From Azohydromonas aeria (GTDB lineage: Bacteria > Pseudomonadota > Gammaproteobacteria > Burkholderiales > Burkholderiaceae_C), in NCBI RefSeq assembly GCF_009760915.1, contig NZ_VIDQ01000052.1, positions 1 through 53,431 of the forward strand: DNA of 53,431 nt, read 5' to 3'. The notes beneath the pieces are model-generated. The model saw nothing but the letters and a program-made list of their open reading frames with translations. It was not told the origin of the DNA and searched no databases. Made by a program: the position numbers and the translations under genes. This document shows positions 1 to 9,477 of this stretch, in pieces (the stretch's first letter is position 1; every line of letters starts with the position of its first letter).

Positions 1-1312
1 GCCCCCGCGGCTGCCCCTGCCACAGTGCCGCGAGCTCTTCCGGCGCCAGCGCGCCGCGCCGCGCCAGCTCGCCCAGCAGCTGCAGCCGCAGTGCGCCTTC
101 GGGCAGCGCGCTCCACAGCGGCTTCGCCTGCGCCAGCATGCGCGCGCGCCCCTCGGCGCTGGCGAGGTCGCAGTCCTGCGCCGCCAGCTCCTGCAGCTGC
201 TGCGATAGCGGCACCGCCTGCGCCACGGCCTGCTCGAAGGCTTCGCGCCCGTGCTCGCGCACGAAGGAGTCCGGGTCGTGCTCCGGCGGCAGGAACAGGA
301 AGCGGAACACGCGCGTGTCGTTGGCATGCGGCAGCGACGCTTCCAGCGCGCGCCCGGCGGCGCGGCGCCCGGCGGCGTCGCCATCGAAGGCGAACACCAC
401 CTGGTCCGTGAAGCGCAGCAGCTTGGCCACGTGCTCCGGCGTGCAGGCCGTGCCCAGCGTCGCCACCGCGTGCGGCAGGCCCAGCTGCGCCAGCGCCACC
501 ACGTCCATGTAGCCCTCGGTGACGAGCACGTAGCCGCTGTCGCGCAGCGCCGCGCGCGCCTCGAACAGGCCGTAGAGCTCGCGCCCCTTGTGGAACAGCG
601 GCGTCTCCGGCGAGTTCAGGTACTTGGGCTCACCCTTGTCGAGCACGCGCGCGCCGAAGGCAATGACCTCGCCCTTGACGCTGCGGATCGGGAACATGAT
701 CCGGTCGCGGAAGCGGTCATAGCGCTTCTGCTCCGGCCCGTCCTCGCCCTGCACGACGACCAGCCCGGCCTCGGCCAGCAGCGGGTCGTCGTAGCGCGGG
801 AACACGCTGGCCAGGCCGCGCCAGCCGTCGGGCGCATAGCCCAGCGCGAAGCGCGCGGCGATCTCGCCCGAGAGGCCGCGGCCCTTGAGGTAGTCGATGG
901 CGCGCGGGCTGGCCTTGAGCTGCTTGCGGTAGTGCGCCGCGGCACGGCCGAGCACGTCGGCCAGTGTGGCCTCGCGCTCGCGCTGCTGCGCGGCGAGCTC
1001 CTTGCGGCGCGGGTCGGCGTCGTCCTCGGGCACGGTCAGGCCCACCTGCTGCGCCAGGTCCTTGACCGCCTCGACGAAGTTCAGCCCGTGCTGCTCGGTG
1101 AGGAAGCGGATGGCGTCGCCGTTCGCCCCGCAGCCGAAGCAGTGATAGAACTGCTTGCTCGGGCTGACGGTGAAGCTCGGGCTCTTCTCGCCGTGGAAGG
1201 GGCACAGCCCGACGTAGTTGGCCCCCGTCTTCCTGAGCTGGACCTGGCGACCGACGATCTCCACGATGTCCACGCGCGAGAGCAGTTCCTGAATGAAGCC
1301 GGGTGGGATCAT
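1..1312 (-). CDS. dnaG: DNA primase DnaG (C-terminal part beyond the window)
   Basis: DnaG makes the short RNA primers for chromosome replication at the fork, working with the DnaB helicase. The reverse-strand frame from the ATG at 1312 reads MIPPGFIQELLSRVDIVEIV, then a CHC2 zinc-binding domain (CPFHGEKSPSF followed by FYHCFGCG), the RNA-polymerase core, and a TOPRIM domain (VTEGYMDVVALAQLG and FAFDGDAAG, the acidic metal-binding residues). About 437 residues are present and the frame is still open at base 1, so the helicase-binding C-terminal domain lies outside the window. There is no clear Shine-Dalgarno sequence before the ATG, but the start fits the family. The family assignment is very secure from these motifs. 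Confidence 0.96.
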   Translation of the reverse strand, partial: MIPPGFIQELLSRVDIVEIVGRQVQLRKTGANYVGLCPFHGEKSPSFTVSPSKQFYHCFGCGANGDAIRFLTEQHGLNFVEAVKDLAQQVGLTVPEDDADPRRKELAAQQREREATLADVLGRAAAHYRKQLKASPRAIDYLKGRGLSGEIAARFALGYAPDGWRGLASVFPRYDDPLLAEAGLVVVQGEDGPEQKRYDRFRDRIMFPIRSVKGEVIAFGARVLDKGEPKYLNSPETPLFHKGRELYGLFEARAALRDSGYVLVTEGYMDVVALAQLGLPHAVATLGTACTPEHVAKLLRFTDQVVFAFDGDAAGRRAAGRALEASLPHANDTRVFRFLFLPPEHDPDSFVREHGREAFEQAVAQAVPLSQQLQELAAQDCDLASAEGRARMLAQAKPLWSALPEGALRLQLLGELARRGALAPEELAALWQGQPRG

Positions 1313-1391
1313 GGCTTGAGTCTAGGCGCAAGCGCCGCCGCCACCGGGCGGGCATGCTGCCCGGACGGGATATTCACGTGGGTTTTCCATG

Positions 1392-1421
1392 AAGAAAAGC
1401 CGCCTCGGGGCGGCTTTTCTT
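1392..1421 (-). terminator. Bidirectional-looking intrinsic terminator after the H-NS-like gene
   Basis: A perfect 13-bp stem (1392-1404 with 1409-1421) closes a TCGG loop. The arms end in A-rich and T-rich runs, so the hairpin can act as a rho-independent terminator on either strand. It lies 69 bases past the stop of the H-NS-like gene and most likely ends that transcript before dnaG. Confidence 0.8.
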
Positions 1422-1489
1422 GCGTTGCGGCAATCATTGCCGGGCAAAACTTCGGCAAAACCATGCCGAAAATGCGCCCGCGGACGGCT

Positions 1490-1819
1490 TCAGGCCGCGT
1501 CGGAAATGCTGAAGTCCGACAATTGCTTGCCCTCGGCCAGCGCGGCCTTGAGCCAGCGCGGCTGCAAGCCGCGGCCCGACCAGCTTTCGCCGGTGGCGGG
1601 ATTGCGGTATTTGGCCGGCACCTTGGCCCGCTCGCCCGAAGCCCCCGCGGCCGCCTTGGCCGAGCGGCGCCCGGCGGTGACATCCTCGACGGACAGGCCA
1701 TGCTCGGCCATCAGCCGGCGCACGGTCTCGATGGCCTCGGTGCGCTCCTGGTTCTGGGATTCGGCAATCCGGCGCTCCAGTTCCTCGCGCCGTTGCAGCA
1801 GTTCCTGCAGGGTGGTCAA
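1490..1819 (-). CDS. H-NS family nucleoid-associated DNA-binding protein
   Basis: A 109-residue protein of the small betaproteobacterial H-NS group. It is expected to oligomerise and bind AT-rich or curved DNA to silence genes, including horizontally acquired ones. The N-terminal half is a charged coiled-coil (ELLQRREELERRIAESQNQE). The C-terminal half has the H-NS DNA-binding signature KYRNPATGESWSGRG followed by QPRWL. The start codon is TTG at 1819, supported by a GAGGAG ribosome-binding site about eight bases upstream; no ATG fits. A TATATT sequence on the reverse strand at 1854-1859 could be its -10 box, but no convincing -35 is seen. It is a natural candidate to silence the AT-rich island at 46.9-50.2 kb, which is only an inference. 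Confidence 0.93.
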   Translation of the reverse strand: MTTLQELLQRREELERRIAESQNQERTEAIETVRRLMAEHGLSVEDVTAGRRSAKAAAGASGERAKVPAKYRNPATGESWSGRGLQPRWLKAALAEGKQLSDFSISDAA

Positions 1820-1910
1820 TCCAGGCTCCTCTTATTGATCGAAGTGACGCCTGAATATATCACCGCCGCAGGTCCGGTTGCCGCGATTCAATTGCCGCGA
1901 TATTGCCGCC

Positions 1911-1942
1911 GGGGCCCGCTGCGCCATATTGGAGCGGGCCCC
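1911..1942. terminator. GC-rich hairpin downstream of yggX
   Basis: A perfect 10-bp stem (1911-1920 with 1933-1942) closes a 12-base loop, just past the yggX stop codon. No T-run follows on the reverse strand, so it may be a weak terminator or an mRNA 3'-end stabiliser rather than a classical terminator. Confidence 0.45.
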
Positions 1943-1950
1943 GCTCAAAC

Positions 1951-2223
1951 TCAGGCCGAGGGCGGCACGAAGCCCGTGGGCTGGTCCGCGCCTTCGCCGA
2001 AGAAGAAGCGCTCCATCTGCCGCGCCAGGTATTGGCGCGCGCGCGCATCGGCCAAGTTGAGCCGGTTCTCGTTGACCAGCATCGTCTGGTGGCGCTTCCA
2101 CTGCTCGAAGGCTTCCTTGCTGACGTTGTCGTAGATGCGCTTGCCCAGCTCGCCGGGGTAGGGCGCGAAGTCGAGGCCCTCGGCCTCCTTCTTCAGGTAA
2201 ATGCACTGGACCATGCGTGCCAT
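1951..2223 (-). CDS. yggX: YggX-type oxidative damage protection / Fe(II) trafficking protein
   Basis: A 90-residue protein matching the YggX family along its whole length (MARMVQCIYLKKEAEGLDF, then GELGKRIYDNVSKEAFEQW and RLNLADARARQYL). The family is linked to protection of iron-sulfur clusters from oxidation and to iron trafficking in the cytoplasm. The single cysteine near the N-terminus (C7) is the conserved one. The gene lies 58 bp downstream of argA on the same strand, so the two are probably co-transcribed. A GC-rich hairpin follows its stop codon. Start and length are normal for the family. Confidence 0.95.
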   Translation of the reverse strand: MARMVQCIYLKKEAEGLDFAPYPGELGKRIYDNVSKEAFEQWKRHQTMLVNENRLNLADARARQYLARQMERFFFGEGADQPTGFVPPSA

Positions 2224-2281
2224 GTCGTTTCTCCTCGGGGAAAAGGGGTTCTCGGAAAAATGTGAAGGGTGAAGGCGAAGC

Positions 2282-3622
2282 TCAGTTCAGCTTCTTGACC
2301 AGCACCAGCGAGCGCCGGTCCCAGTTGTACTTGCGCTTGCGGGCTTCGGGCAGCCAGTCCGGATCGACCTGCTGGAAGCCGCGCTTGACGAACCAGTGCT
2401 TGGTGCGCGTGGTCAGCACGAAGATGCTCTCCAGCCCCAGCGCCCGGGCGCGCTGCTCCACGCGCTTCAGGATGCGCTCGCCGTCGCCCTGGCTCTGCAC
2501 CTGCGGCGAGATGGTCAGCGCCGCCATCTCGCCGGTGCGCGCTTCCGGGTAGGGATACAGCGCCGCGCAGCCGAAGATCACGCCGTCGTGCTCGATGACG
2601 GTGTAGTTGGCGATGTCGCGCTCGATCTCCGTGCGCTCGCGCCGCACCAGCGTGCCGTCGCGCTCGAAGGGCTCGATGAGCTGCAGGATGCCGCCGACGT
2701 CGTCGCTGGTGGCCTCGCGCAGGCTCTCCAGCTTCTCGTCCACGACCATGGTGCCAATGCCATCGTGCGTGAACACCTCCATCAGCAGCGCGCCGTCCAC
2801 CGAGAAGGGCAGGATGTGGCTGCGCTCGACGCCGCCGCGGCAGGCGCGCACGCAGTGCTGCAGGTAGAAGGCCGGGTCGCTGGGCAGCGTCGGGCGCGGC
2901 AGCGCGGCCAGCAGCCGCTCGGCCTCGGCCAGCGACAGCTCGGTGTCGATGGGGCTTTCCGGGTCGGCCAGGTTCTCGCGCAGGCCCGGCATCTCGGTCA
3001 CGAACAGCAGCTTGTCGGCCTGCAGCGCGATGGCCGTGGCGGTGGCGACTTCCTCCATCGCCAGGTTGAAGGCCTCGCCGGTGGGCGAGAAGCCGAAGGG
3101 CGACAGCAGCACCAGCGTGTCGGAGTCGATGGCGCGGCGGATGGCCGCGGCGTCCACCTTGCGCACCACGCCGCTGTGCATGAAGTCCACGCCGTCGACG
3201 ATGCCCACCGGGCGCGCGGTCAGGAAGTTGCCCGAGACCACGCGCACCGTGGCGTTGGCCATGGGGGTGTTGGGCAGGCCCTGGGAGAAGGCGGCCTCGA
3301 TCTCGAAGCGCAGCTGCCCCGCGGCCTCCTGCGCGCAGTCCAGCGCCACCTCGTCGGTGATGCGCAGCCCGTGGCTGAAGCGCGAGGTGTGGCCCTTGGC
3401 GGCGAGCTGCTCGTTGACCTGTGGCCGGAAGCCGTGCACCAGCACCAGCTTGATGCCCATGGCCTGCAGGATCGAGAGGTCCTGCGCGAACTGGTTGAGC
3501 TTGCCCGCGGCAATGGCCTCGCCGGCCAGGCCGATCACGAAGGTCTTGCCGTGGTAGGCGTGGATGTAGGGCGCCACCGCGCGGAACCACGGGACGAAGG
3601 TGTGCGGAAAGACAAGGCTCAC
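2282..3622 (-). CDS. argA: Amino-acid N-acetyltransferase (N-acetylglutamate synthase) ArgA
   Basis: ArgA acetylates glutamate with acetyl-CoA, the first step of arginine biosynthesis, in the cytoplasm, and is normally feedback-inhibited by arginine. The 446-residue product has the classical two-domain form. The N-terminal half is an amino-acid-kinase-like fold (HGKTFVIGLAGEAIAAGKL, LVLVHGFRPQVNEQL). The C-terminal half is a GNAT acetyltransferase (VGGILQLIEPFERDGTLVRR, AALTISPQVQSQGDGERIL, LTTRTKHWFVKRGFQ). The length is typical. It probably leads an argA-yggX transcript. The ATG at 3622 fits homologues although the upstream region shows no strong ribosome-binding site. Confidence 0.96.
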   Translation of the reverse strand: MSLVFPHTFVPWFRAVAPYIHAYHGKTFVIGLAGEAIAAGKLNQFAQDLSILQAMGIKLVLVHGFRPQVNEQLAAKGHTSRFSHGLRITDEVALDCAQEAAGQLRFEIEAAFSQGLPNTPMANATVRVVSGNFLTARPVGIVDGVDFMHSGVVRKVDAAAIRRAIDSDTLVLLSPFGFSPTGEAFNLAMEEVATATAIALQADKLLFVTEMPGLRENLADPESPIDTELSLAEAERLLAALPRPTLPSDPAFYLQHCVRACRGGVERSHILPFSVDGALLMEVFTHDGIGTMVVDEKLESLREATSDDVGGILQLIEPFERDGTLVRRERTEIERDIANYTVIEHDGVIFGCAALYPYPEARTGEMAALTISPQVQSQGDGERILKRVEQRARALGLESIFVLTTRTKHWFVKRGFQQVDPDWLPEARKRKYNWDRRSLVLVKKLN

Positions 3623-3809
3623 GGCGGGGCAGCGGGCGGACGTTTAATCCGGAATTCTTGCATGCCCCTGAAAGGGGGAGTGCCGCGCGGGGCGCCGGCC
3701 CGCCCGCTTCCCCCGCCGGGGCGCTTGACGCGGCGATGCGTCGCGGCCAAGGGCTTCCCCGCGCCGCGGCGCGGCCCGGCACGGGGGCTGCGGATAATCC
3801 CGCCCCGTA

Positions 3810-6800
3810 ATGCCCCCCATCTCCCCCGATACCCGCCCCGCCGCCGCCCCGTCCGCGCCCGCTGCCGCGTCTTCCGCCGCGCCCGCGCCGGCGCCCGCCG
3901 CGAACCGCCGTCCCGATGCCGCCCCGCGCCCGCCGCGCGAGCCCCGTGAACCACGTCCGCCCCGCGAAGCGCGCGCGCCCGCCGCCCCGCGCCCGGCCAA
4001 CCCGATCCCGCCGATCACCTTCCCGGAGAGCCTGCCCGTCAGCGCCCGGCGCGACGAGATCGCGCGCGCGCTGCGCGAGCACCAGGTGATCATCGTCAGC
4101 GGCGAGACCGGCTCGGGCAAGACGACGCAGCTGCCCAAGATCGCGCTGGCCCTGGGCCGCGGCCGCGGCAACGGCGGCCGGCTCATCGGCCACACCCAGC
4201 CGCGGCGCATCGCCGCCTCCAGCGTGGCCAAGCGCATCGCGCAGGAGCTGAACTCGCCGCTGGGCGACGTGGTCGGCTACAAGGTCCGCTTCCAGGACCG
4301 GCTGCAGCCCGGCGCCTCGGTGAAGCTGATGACCGACGGCATCCTGCTGGCCGAGACGCAGGGCGACCCGGAGCTGCGCGCCTACGACACGCTGATCATC
4401 GACGAGGCCCACGAGCGCAGCCTCAACATCGACTTCCTGCTGGGCTACCTGCGCCAGCTGCTGCCCCGGCGGCCCGACCTCAAGATCATTGTCACCTCGG
4501 CCACCATCGACGCCGACCGCTTCGCGAAGCACTTCGAGTCCGCCAAGGGCCCGGCGCCGGTGATCCACGTCTCGGGCCGTCTCTACCCGGTCGAGCAGCG
4601 CTGGCGGCCTTTTGAAGAGGGCAAGGACTTCGACCTGAACGACGCCATCGCCGACGCGGTCGACGAGCTCTGGCGCCAGGGCCCGGGCGACGTGCTGGTG
4701 TTCCTGCCCGGCGAGCGCGAGATCCGCGAGGCCGCCGAGCACCTGCGCAAGCACCACCCGCCGGGCGTGGAGATCCTGCCGCTGTTCGCGCGGCTGTCGC
4801 AGCAGGAGCAGGACCGCGTCTTCGAGACCGGCGCGCGCCCGCGCATCGTGCTGGCCACCAACGTGGCCGAGACCTCGCTCACGGTGCCCGGCATCCGCTA
4901 CGTGGTGGACTCGGGCCTGGCGCGCGTCAAGCGCTACAGCTACCGCAACAAGGTCGAGCAGCTGCAGATCGAGCCGGTGAGCCAGGCGGCGGCGAACCAG
5001 CGCGCCGGCCGCTGCGGCCGCGTGTCCAACGGCATCTGCATCCGCCTCTATGACGAGGCCGACTTCGCCGGCCGCACGCGCTTCACCGACCCGGAGATCC
5101 TGCGCAGCTCGCTGGCCGGCGTGATCCTGCGCATGAAGAGCCTGCACCTGGGCACGGTCGAGGATTTCCCGTTCCTGGAGCCGCCGCCGCGCAAGGCGAT
5201 TGCCGACGGCTACGCGCTGCTGGCCGAGCTGGGTGCCGTTGACGAGCGCAACGAGCTCACGCCCGTCGGCCATGAGCTGTCGAAGCTGCCGCTGGACCCG
5301 CGCATCGGCCGCATGATCACCGAGGCGCGCCAGCGCCACGCGCTGACCGAGGTGCTGATCATCGCCAGCGCCTTGAGCGTGCAGGACGTGCGCGACCGCC
5401 CGCTGGAGCAGCAGCAGACGGCCGACCAGCGTCATAAGCCGTTCGACGACGAGAAGTCCGAGTTCAACGGCTACCTGAAGCTGTGGAAGTGGCTGGAGAC
5501 CTCGCGCGGCGGCGACGGCACGGCGCACCGGCTGTCGGCGCGCAAGCACGAGGCGCTGCTGCGGGAAAACTTCATCAGCCCGCGCCGCGTGCGCGAGTGG
5601 CGCGACATCCACTCGCAGCTGCACACCGTCGTGGCCGAGCACGGCTGGCGCCTCAACGACGGCCCGGCCACCTACGAGCAGGTGCACCTGTCCATGCTGG
5701 CCGGGCTGCTGGGCAACATCGGCCTGAAGAGCGATGAGGACGACTGGTACCTGGGCGCGCGCGGCATCAAGTTCTGGCGCCATCCGGGTGCGCACCTGAG
5801 CAAGAAGCCCGGGCGCTGGATCGTCGCGGCGGAGCTGGTGGAGACCACGCGCCTGTTCGGCCGCGGCATCGCCGCCATCGAGCCGCAGTGGCTGCCGGGC
5901 ATTGCCGGCCACCTGATCAAGACGCAGCTGCTCGACCCGCACTGGGAGAAGAAGGCGGCCGAGGTCGTGGCGCTGGAGCGCGCCACGCTCTACGGCATCG
6001 TCATCTACAACAACCGGCGCGTGAACTACGCCAAGCTCGACCCCATGGGCGCGCGCGAGATCTTCATTCGCCAGGCGCTGGTGGCGGGGGAGTGGGACAC
6101 CAGGCTGCCCTTCCTGGCCCACAACCAGAAGATGGTGCGCCAAGTGCAGGAACTGGAGCACAAGTCGCGGCGCCAGGACGTGCTGGTGGACGAGGAGCTG
6201 ATCTTCGCCTTCTACGACCGCCACGTCCCGGCCGACGTGCACAGCGGCGCGAGCCTGGAGCGCTGGTTCCGCCATGCCGGGCGGGCCGACCCGAAGCTGC
6301 TGCAGATCAGCAAGGAAGAGCTGATGCGGCACGAGGCCGCCGGCGTCACCAGCGAGGCCTTCCCGAAGACGATCCGGCTGGGCGGCATCGACTGCGCCGC
6401 GGCCTACCTGCACGAGCCCGGCGACGCGCGCGACGGCGTGACGGTGACGGTGCCCATCTACGCGCTGAACCAGGTCAGCGAGGACCGCTGCGAGTGGCTC
6501 GTGCCCGGCATGCTCGCGGCCAAGGTGCAGGCGCTGCTCAAGAGCCTGCCGCAGCGCCCGCGCGCGCGGCTGGTGCCGCTGCCCGACACGGCGGCCGAGT
6601 TCGTGGCGCTCACGCCCTTCGGTGACGGCGGCCTGACCGACACCTTGCTGAAGTTCGTGCGCGAGCGCACCCAGCTGGCGGTGCAGCGCGCGGACTTCAA
6701 GCTCGACATGTTGAGCCCGCACCTGTTCATGAACTTCAAGGTGGTGGACGAGCATGGGCGCCAGCTCGGCATGGGGCGGCACCTGCCCACGCTCAAGGCC

Positions 6801-7832
6801 GAGCTGGGCAGCCAGGCGCGCTCGGCGTTCCAGGCGCTGGCGGCCTTGAAGGTCAAGGCCGCGGCGCCGGCGCCGGCCGCACCGGCTTCAGCGCCTGCCG
6901 CGGCGCCGGCTGCCGGCGGTCCGGGCGGACGCGCCGAGCGTGTCGCCAAGGCGCCCGCGCCGGCCCCGGCGCCGGCCGAGCCCGCGAAGTACACGGCCTG
7001 GACCTTCGGCGAGCTGCCCGAGCTGATGGAGCTGAGCAAGGGCGGCCAGACGCTGGTGGGATTCCCGGCGCTGATCGACAAGGGCGCGCACGTCGAGATC
7101 GAGGTCTTCGACGAGCCCGAGGTCGCGGCCGCGAAGCACCGCGCCGGCTTGCGGCGGCTGGTGGCGCTGCAGATCCGGGAGCCCTTGAAATACCTGGAGA
7201 AGAACATCCCCGACCTGCAGAAGATGGCCGTGGCCTACATGCCGCTGGGCACGCAGGAGGAGCTGCGCGAGCAGATCATCGACGTGGCGCTGGACCGCGC
7301 CTTCCTGGGCGAACCGCTGCCCGCCGACGAGTTCGCCTTCAAGCGCCGCATCGACGAGGGCCGCGGGCGGCTCAACCTGATCGCGCAGGAGGTGGCGCGC
7401 CAGGCGCTCACGGTCCTGGTCGAGTACGCCGCGGCGGTGAGGAAGCTCAAGGACGCGCGCAACCTGCCCAGGGACGCGGCGGACGATATCCAGGCGCAGC
7501 TGCAGCGCCTGGTGCCCAAGCGCTTCATCGTGCAGACGCCGTGGAACGCGCTGCAGCACCTGCCGCGCTACCTGAAGGCGATCGTGATGCGGCTGGACAA
7601 GTGGCGCGCCGACCCCGCGCGCGACGCGCAGCGCTTGGCCGAGTTGCGCCCGCTGGAGCAGCGCTTCCTGCGCCGCCTCGCCGACCTGAAGGGCCAGCAC
7701 GACGCGCGGCTCGACGAGTACCGCTGGCTGCTGGAGGAGCTGCGCGTGAGCTTCTTCGCCCAGGAGCTGCGCACGCCGCAGCCGGTGAGCGTCAAGCGGC
7801 TGGACAAGGCGTGGGGGCAGATGTCGAGTTGA
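3810..7832 (+). CDS. hrpA: ATP-dependent RNA helicase HrpA (DEAH box)
   Basis: A 1340-residue DEAH/RHA-type helicase; in enterobacteria HrpA acts on RNA and rescues stalled ribosomes. The first 60 or so residues are low-complexity Pro/Ala/Arg sequence. The helicase core follows: Walker A GETGSGKT at residues 98-105, DEAH at 198-201, SATIDADRF as motif III, and QRAGRCGR as motif VI. Next come the HA2/OB region and the long C-terminal DUF3418 region typical of bacterial HrpA. An Ala/Pro linker at about residues 1020-1060 interrupts that region. The ATG at 3810 is the first in frame and the upstream 187 bases have no convincing ribosome-binding site, so the exact N-terminus is uncertain. Confidence 0.95.
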   Translation: MPPISPDTRPAAAPSAPAAASSAAPAPAPAANRRPDAAPRPPREPREPRPPREARAPAAPRPANPIPPITFPESLPVSARRDEIARALREHQVIIVSGETGSGKTTQLPKIALALGRGRGNGGRLIGHTQPRRIAASSVAKRIAQELNSPLGDVVGYKVRFQDRLQPGASVKLMTDGILLAETQGDPELRAYDTLIIDEAHERSLNIDFLLGYLRQLLPRRPDLKIIVTSATIDADRFAKHFESAKGPAPVIHVSGRLYPVEQRWRPFEEGKDFDLNDAIADAVDELWRQGPGDVLVFLPGEREIREAAEHLRKHHPPGVEILPLFARLSQQEQDRVFETGARPRIVLATNVAETSLTVPGIRYVVDSGLARVKRYSYRNKVEQLQIEPVSQAAANQRAGRCGRVSNGICIRLYDEADFAGRTRFTDPEILRSSLAGVILRMKSLHLGTVEDFPFLEPPPRKAIADGYALLAELGAVDERNELTPVGHELSKLPLDPRIGRMITEARQRHALTEVLIIASALSVQDVRDRPLEQQQTADQRHKPFDDEKSEFNGYLKLWKWLETSRGGDGTAHRLSARKHEALLRENFISPRRVREWRDIHSQLHTVVAEHGWRLNDGPATYEQVHLSMLAGLLGNIGLKSDEDDWYLGARGIKFWRHPGAHLSKKPGRWIVAAELVETTRLFGRGIAAIEPQWLPGIAGHLIKTQLLDPHWEKKAAEVVALERATLYGIVIYNNRRVNYAKLDPMGAREIFIRQALVAGEWDTRLPFLAHNQKMVRQVQELEHKSRRQDVLVDEELIFAFYDRHVPADVHSGASLERWFRHAGRADPKLLQISKEELMRHEAAGVTSEAFPKTIRLGGIDCAAAYLHEPGDARDGVTVTVPIYALNQVSEDRCEWLVPGMLAAKVQALLKSLPQRPRARLVPLPDTAAEFVALTPFGDGGLTDTLLKFVRERTQLAVQRADFKLDMLSPHLFMNFKVVDEHGRQLGMGRHLPTLKAELGSQARSAFQALAALKVKAAAPAPAAPASAPAAAPAAGGPGGRAERVAKAPAPAPAPAEPAKYTAWTFGELPELMELSKGGQTLVGFPALIDKGAHVEIEVFDEPEVAAAKHRAGLRRLVALQIREPLKYLEKNIPDLQKMAVAYMPLGTQEELREQIIDVALDRAFLGEPLPADEFAFKRRIDEGRGRLNLIAQEVARQALTVLVEYAAAVRKLKDARNLPRDAADDIQAQLQRLVPKRFIVQTPWNALQHLPRYLKAIVMRLDKWRADPARDAQRLAELRPLEQRFLRRLADLKGQHDARLDEYRWLLEELRVSFFAQELRTPQPVSVKRLDKAWGQMSS

Positions 7833-7851
7833 GCCGGTTTCCGACTCGCGC

Positions 7852-8394
7852 CTACCTCCCCAACTCCCCACACCCCGCAGAGAGCCAGCTCGCCTGCCCG
7901 CTCGCCCGCACCGTGCGTGTGCCGCTGCCGGTGGTGACGGTGGTGGTCGTGCCGAGCGTGTAGTGCTCGGCGTCGAGGAAGCGGGCCTCGCCCTCGGTGT
8001 CGCTGGGCACGGGGGCAGTGCAGCGGGTGTGGAAGCGCGCGCCGCCGGCGCCGGGCGTCACGGTGGTGGTGCACGCGCCGCCGCGCGGCGCGCCCGTCCA
8101 GCCGCCGCCGGCCAGGTCCGCCGCGCCCAGGCACAGGTGCACGCTGTCGCCGCCGGCCCAGGCCGCGCCCTGCTGCTGCAGCATCGACTCGGCCAGCTGG
8201 CGCAGCTGCGGCGGCGCGTCCTTGAGCCGCGCCTGCAGCTCGCGCAGCCGCGCCGCCACGGCCGGGTCGTCGGGCTGCATGCGCAGCAGCCACAGGCCGG
8301 GCTTCAGGGTGGGCGTCGGCGGGGGGGCCGCGTGGGCGGTGCAGGCCAGGAAGAGTGCGGCGGCGGCCACGGCAAGGCGTCGGCAGGAAGGCAT
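7852..8394 (-). CDS. Exported DUF3617-like protein
   Basis: A 180-residue exported protein, starting at the ATG at 8394. It begins with a clear signal peptide (MPSCRRLAVAAAALFLACTAHA) ending in an AxA-type cleavage site. The mature part starts with LKPGLWLLRM, the motif that opens DUF3617 proteins, and has paired cysteines (HLCLG, GACTT, TRCTA, SAGCG) typical of small periplasmic or lipid-facing proteins of that group. Function is unknown. The frame stays open upstream to 8508, but that part reads as arginine-rich sequence before the signal peptide and is probably not translated. It is convergent with hrpA, only 19 bp apart, with no visible terminator. DUF3617 membership is inferred from the opening motif and overall layout. 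Confidence 0.75.
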   Translation of the reverse strand: MPSCRRLAVAAAALFLACTAHAAPPPTPTLKPGLWLLRMQPDDPAVAARLRELQARLKDAPPQLRQLAESMLQQQGAAWAGGDSVHLCLGAADLAGGGWTGAPRGGACTTTVTPGAGGARFHTRCTAPVPSDTEGEARFLDAEHYTLGTTTTVTTGSGTRTVRASGQASWLSAGCGELGR

Positions 8395-8597
8395 GGCGGC
8401 GAAGGAGAAGACGGCGAAGGGAGCGGGAAAACGGGAGCGGCGGGACCAAGGCCGCCGGCGAACGCGGCGGGGCAGGGCGGGCGAGCATAGGCGGCCCGGC
8501 CCGCACACGGTGCAGCGGCCTGCTCGGATGTCCCCCGAAAGCGTGATTGCTGCTCGCTACACTTTCCGGTTTTGCCGCGCCGCACCGGACCACCGCC

Positions 8598-9443
8598 TTG
8601 ATTGACCGCCTCTCCGTCCTTGTCCAGTACCTGCTGCCCAAGCAGGCGATGACCGTGTTTGCCGGCAAGGTCGCGTCCTGGCGCGGCGGGGCGGGGACCA
8701 CGCGCATCATCCGCTGGTTCGTCAAGCGCTACGGCGTGGACATGGGCGAGGCGCTCAACCCCGACATCGCCAGCTACGCCAGCTTCAACGAGTTCTTCAC
8801 CCGCCCCCTGAAGCCCGGCGCGCGGCCGCTGGCGGTGGCCGACCTGATCTGCCCGGTGGACGGCGCGGTGAGCCAGTTCGGCGACGTGGACAAGGGCCGC
8901 ATCTTCCAGGCCAAGGGCCACGACTACACCGCCACCGCGCTCGTGGGCGGCGACGCGGCGCTGGCCGCGACCTTCGAGGGCGGCAGCTTCGCCACGCTCT
9001 ACCTCAGCCCCAAGGACTACCACCGCGTGCACATGCCCTGCGACGGGCGCCTGGTGCGCATGGTGCACGTGCCCGGCGAGCTGTTCTCGGTCAACCCGGT
9101 GACCGCGCGCGGCGTGCCGGGCCTCTTCGCCCGCAACGAGCGCGTGGTGTGCGTGTTCGAGGGCGCGCACGGGCCCTGGGTGCTGGTGCTGGTGGGCGCC
9201 ACCATCGTCGGCAGCATGGCCACCGTCTGGCACGGCGTGGTGAACCCGCCGCGCCCGGGCCGGGTGCGCGAGTGGACCTACCGCGACGGCGCGCCGGTGG
9301 AACTGAAGCAGGGCGAGGAGATGGGCCGCTTTTTGCTGGGCTCCACGGTGGTGATGCTGTTCCCTCAGCGCGGACTGAAGTGGAACCCGGCGTGGAAGCC
9401 GCTGCACTTCATCCGGCTGGGCGAGCCCATGGCGGCGCGCTGA
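8598..9443 (+). CDS. psd: Phosphatidylserine decarboxylase proenzyme
   Basis: Psd converts phosphatidylserine to phosphatidylethanolamine at the inner membrane, using a pyruvoyl group made by self-cleavage. The product carries the signature elements: FNEFFTRPLKPGARP, CPVDGAVSQFG, the YLSPKDYHRVHMP catalytic segment, and the C-terminal LGST self-cleavage site (GRFLLGSTVVMLFP), whose serine becomes the pyruvoyl. I chose the TTG at 8598, which gives 281 residues starting IDRLSVLVQYLLPKQAMT as in homologues. Another TTG at 8547 would add 17 residues. The promoter region is shared with the divergent DUF3617 gene. A histidine-kinase gene follows 34 bp downstream and may be co-transcribed. Confidence 0.95.
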   Translation: MIDRLSVLVQYLLPKQAMTVFAGKVASWRGGAGTTRIIRWFVKRYGVDMGEALNPDIASYASFNEFFTRPLKPGARPLAVADLICPVDGAVSQFGDVDKGRIFQAKGHDYTATALVGGDAALAATFEGGSFATLYLSPKDYHRVHMPCDGRLVRMVHVPGELFSVNPVTARGVPGLFARNERVVCVFEGAHGPWVLVLVGATIVGSMATVWHGVVNPPRPGRVREWTYRDGAPVELKQGEEMGRFLLGSTVVMLFPQRGLKWNPAWKPLHFIRLGEPMAAR

Positions 9444-9477
9444 GCGCGGCGCCCTCCAACAGCCGAGAGACGAGGCA

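Noticed and set aside
2193..6782. A 1529-codon open frame on the reverse strand opposite hrpA and argA
   Set aside because: It is antisense to two well-supported genes, has low-complexity composition (Ala, Arg, Leu, His, Gln) and no family features. Long antisense frames are expected at this GC content.
8395..8508. N-terminal extension of the DUF3617-like protein
   Set aside because: It would place an arginine-rich stretch before a clear signal peptide that begins at the ATG at 8394.
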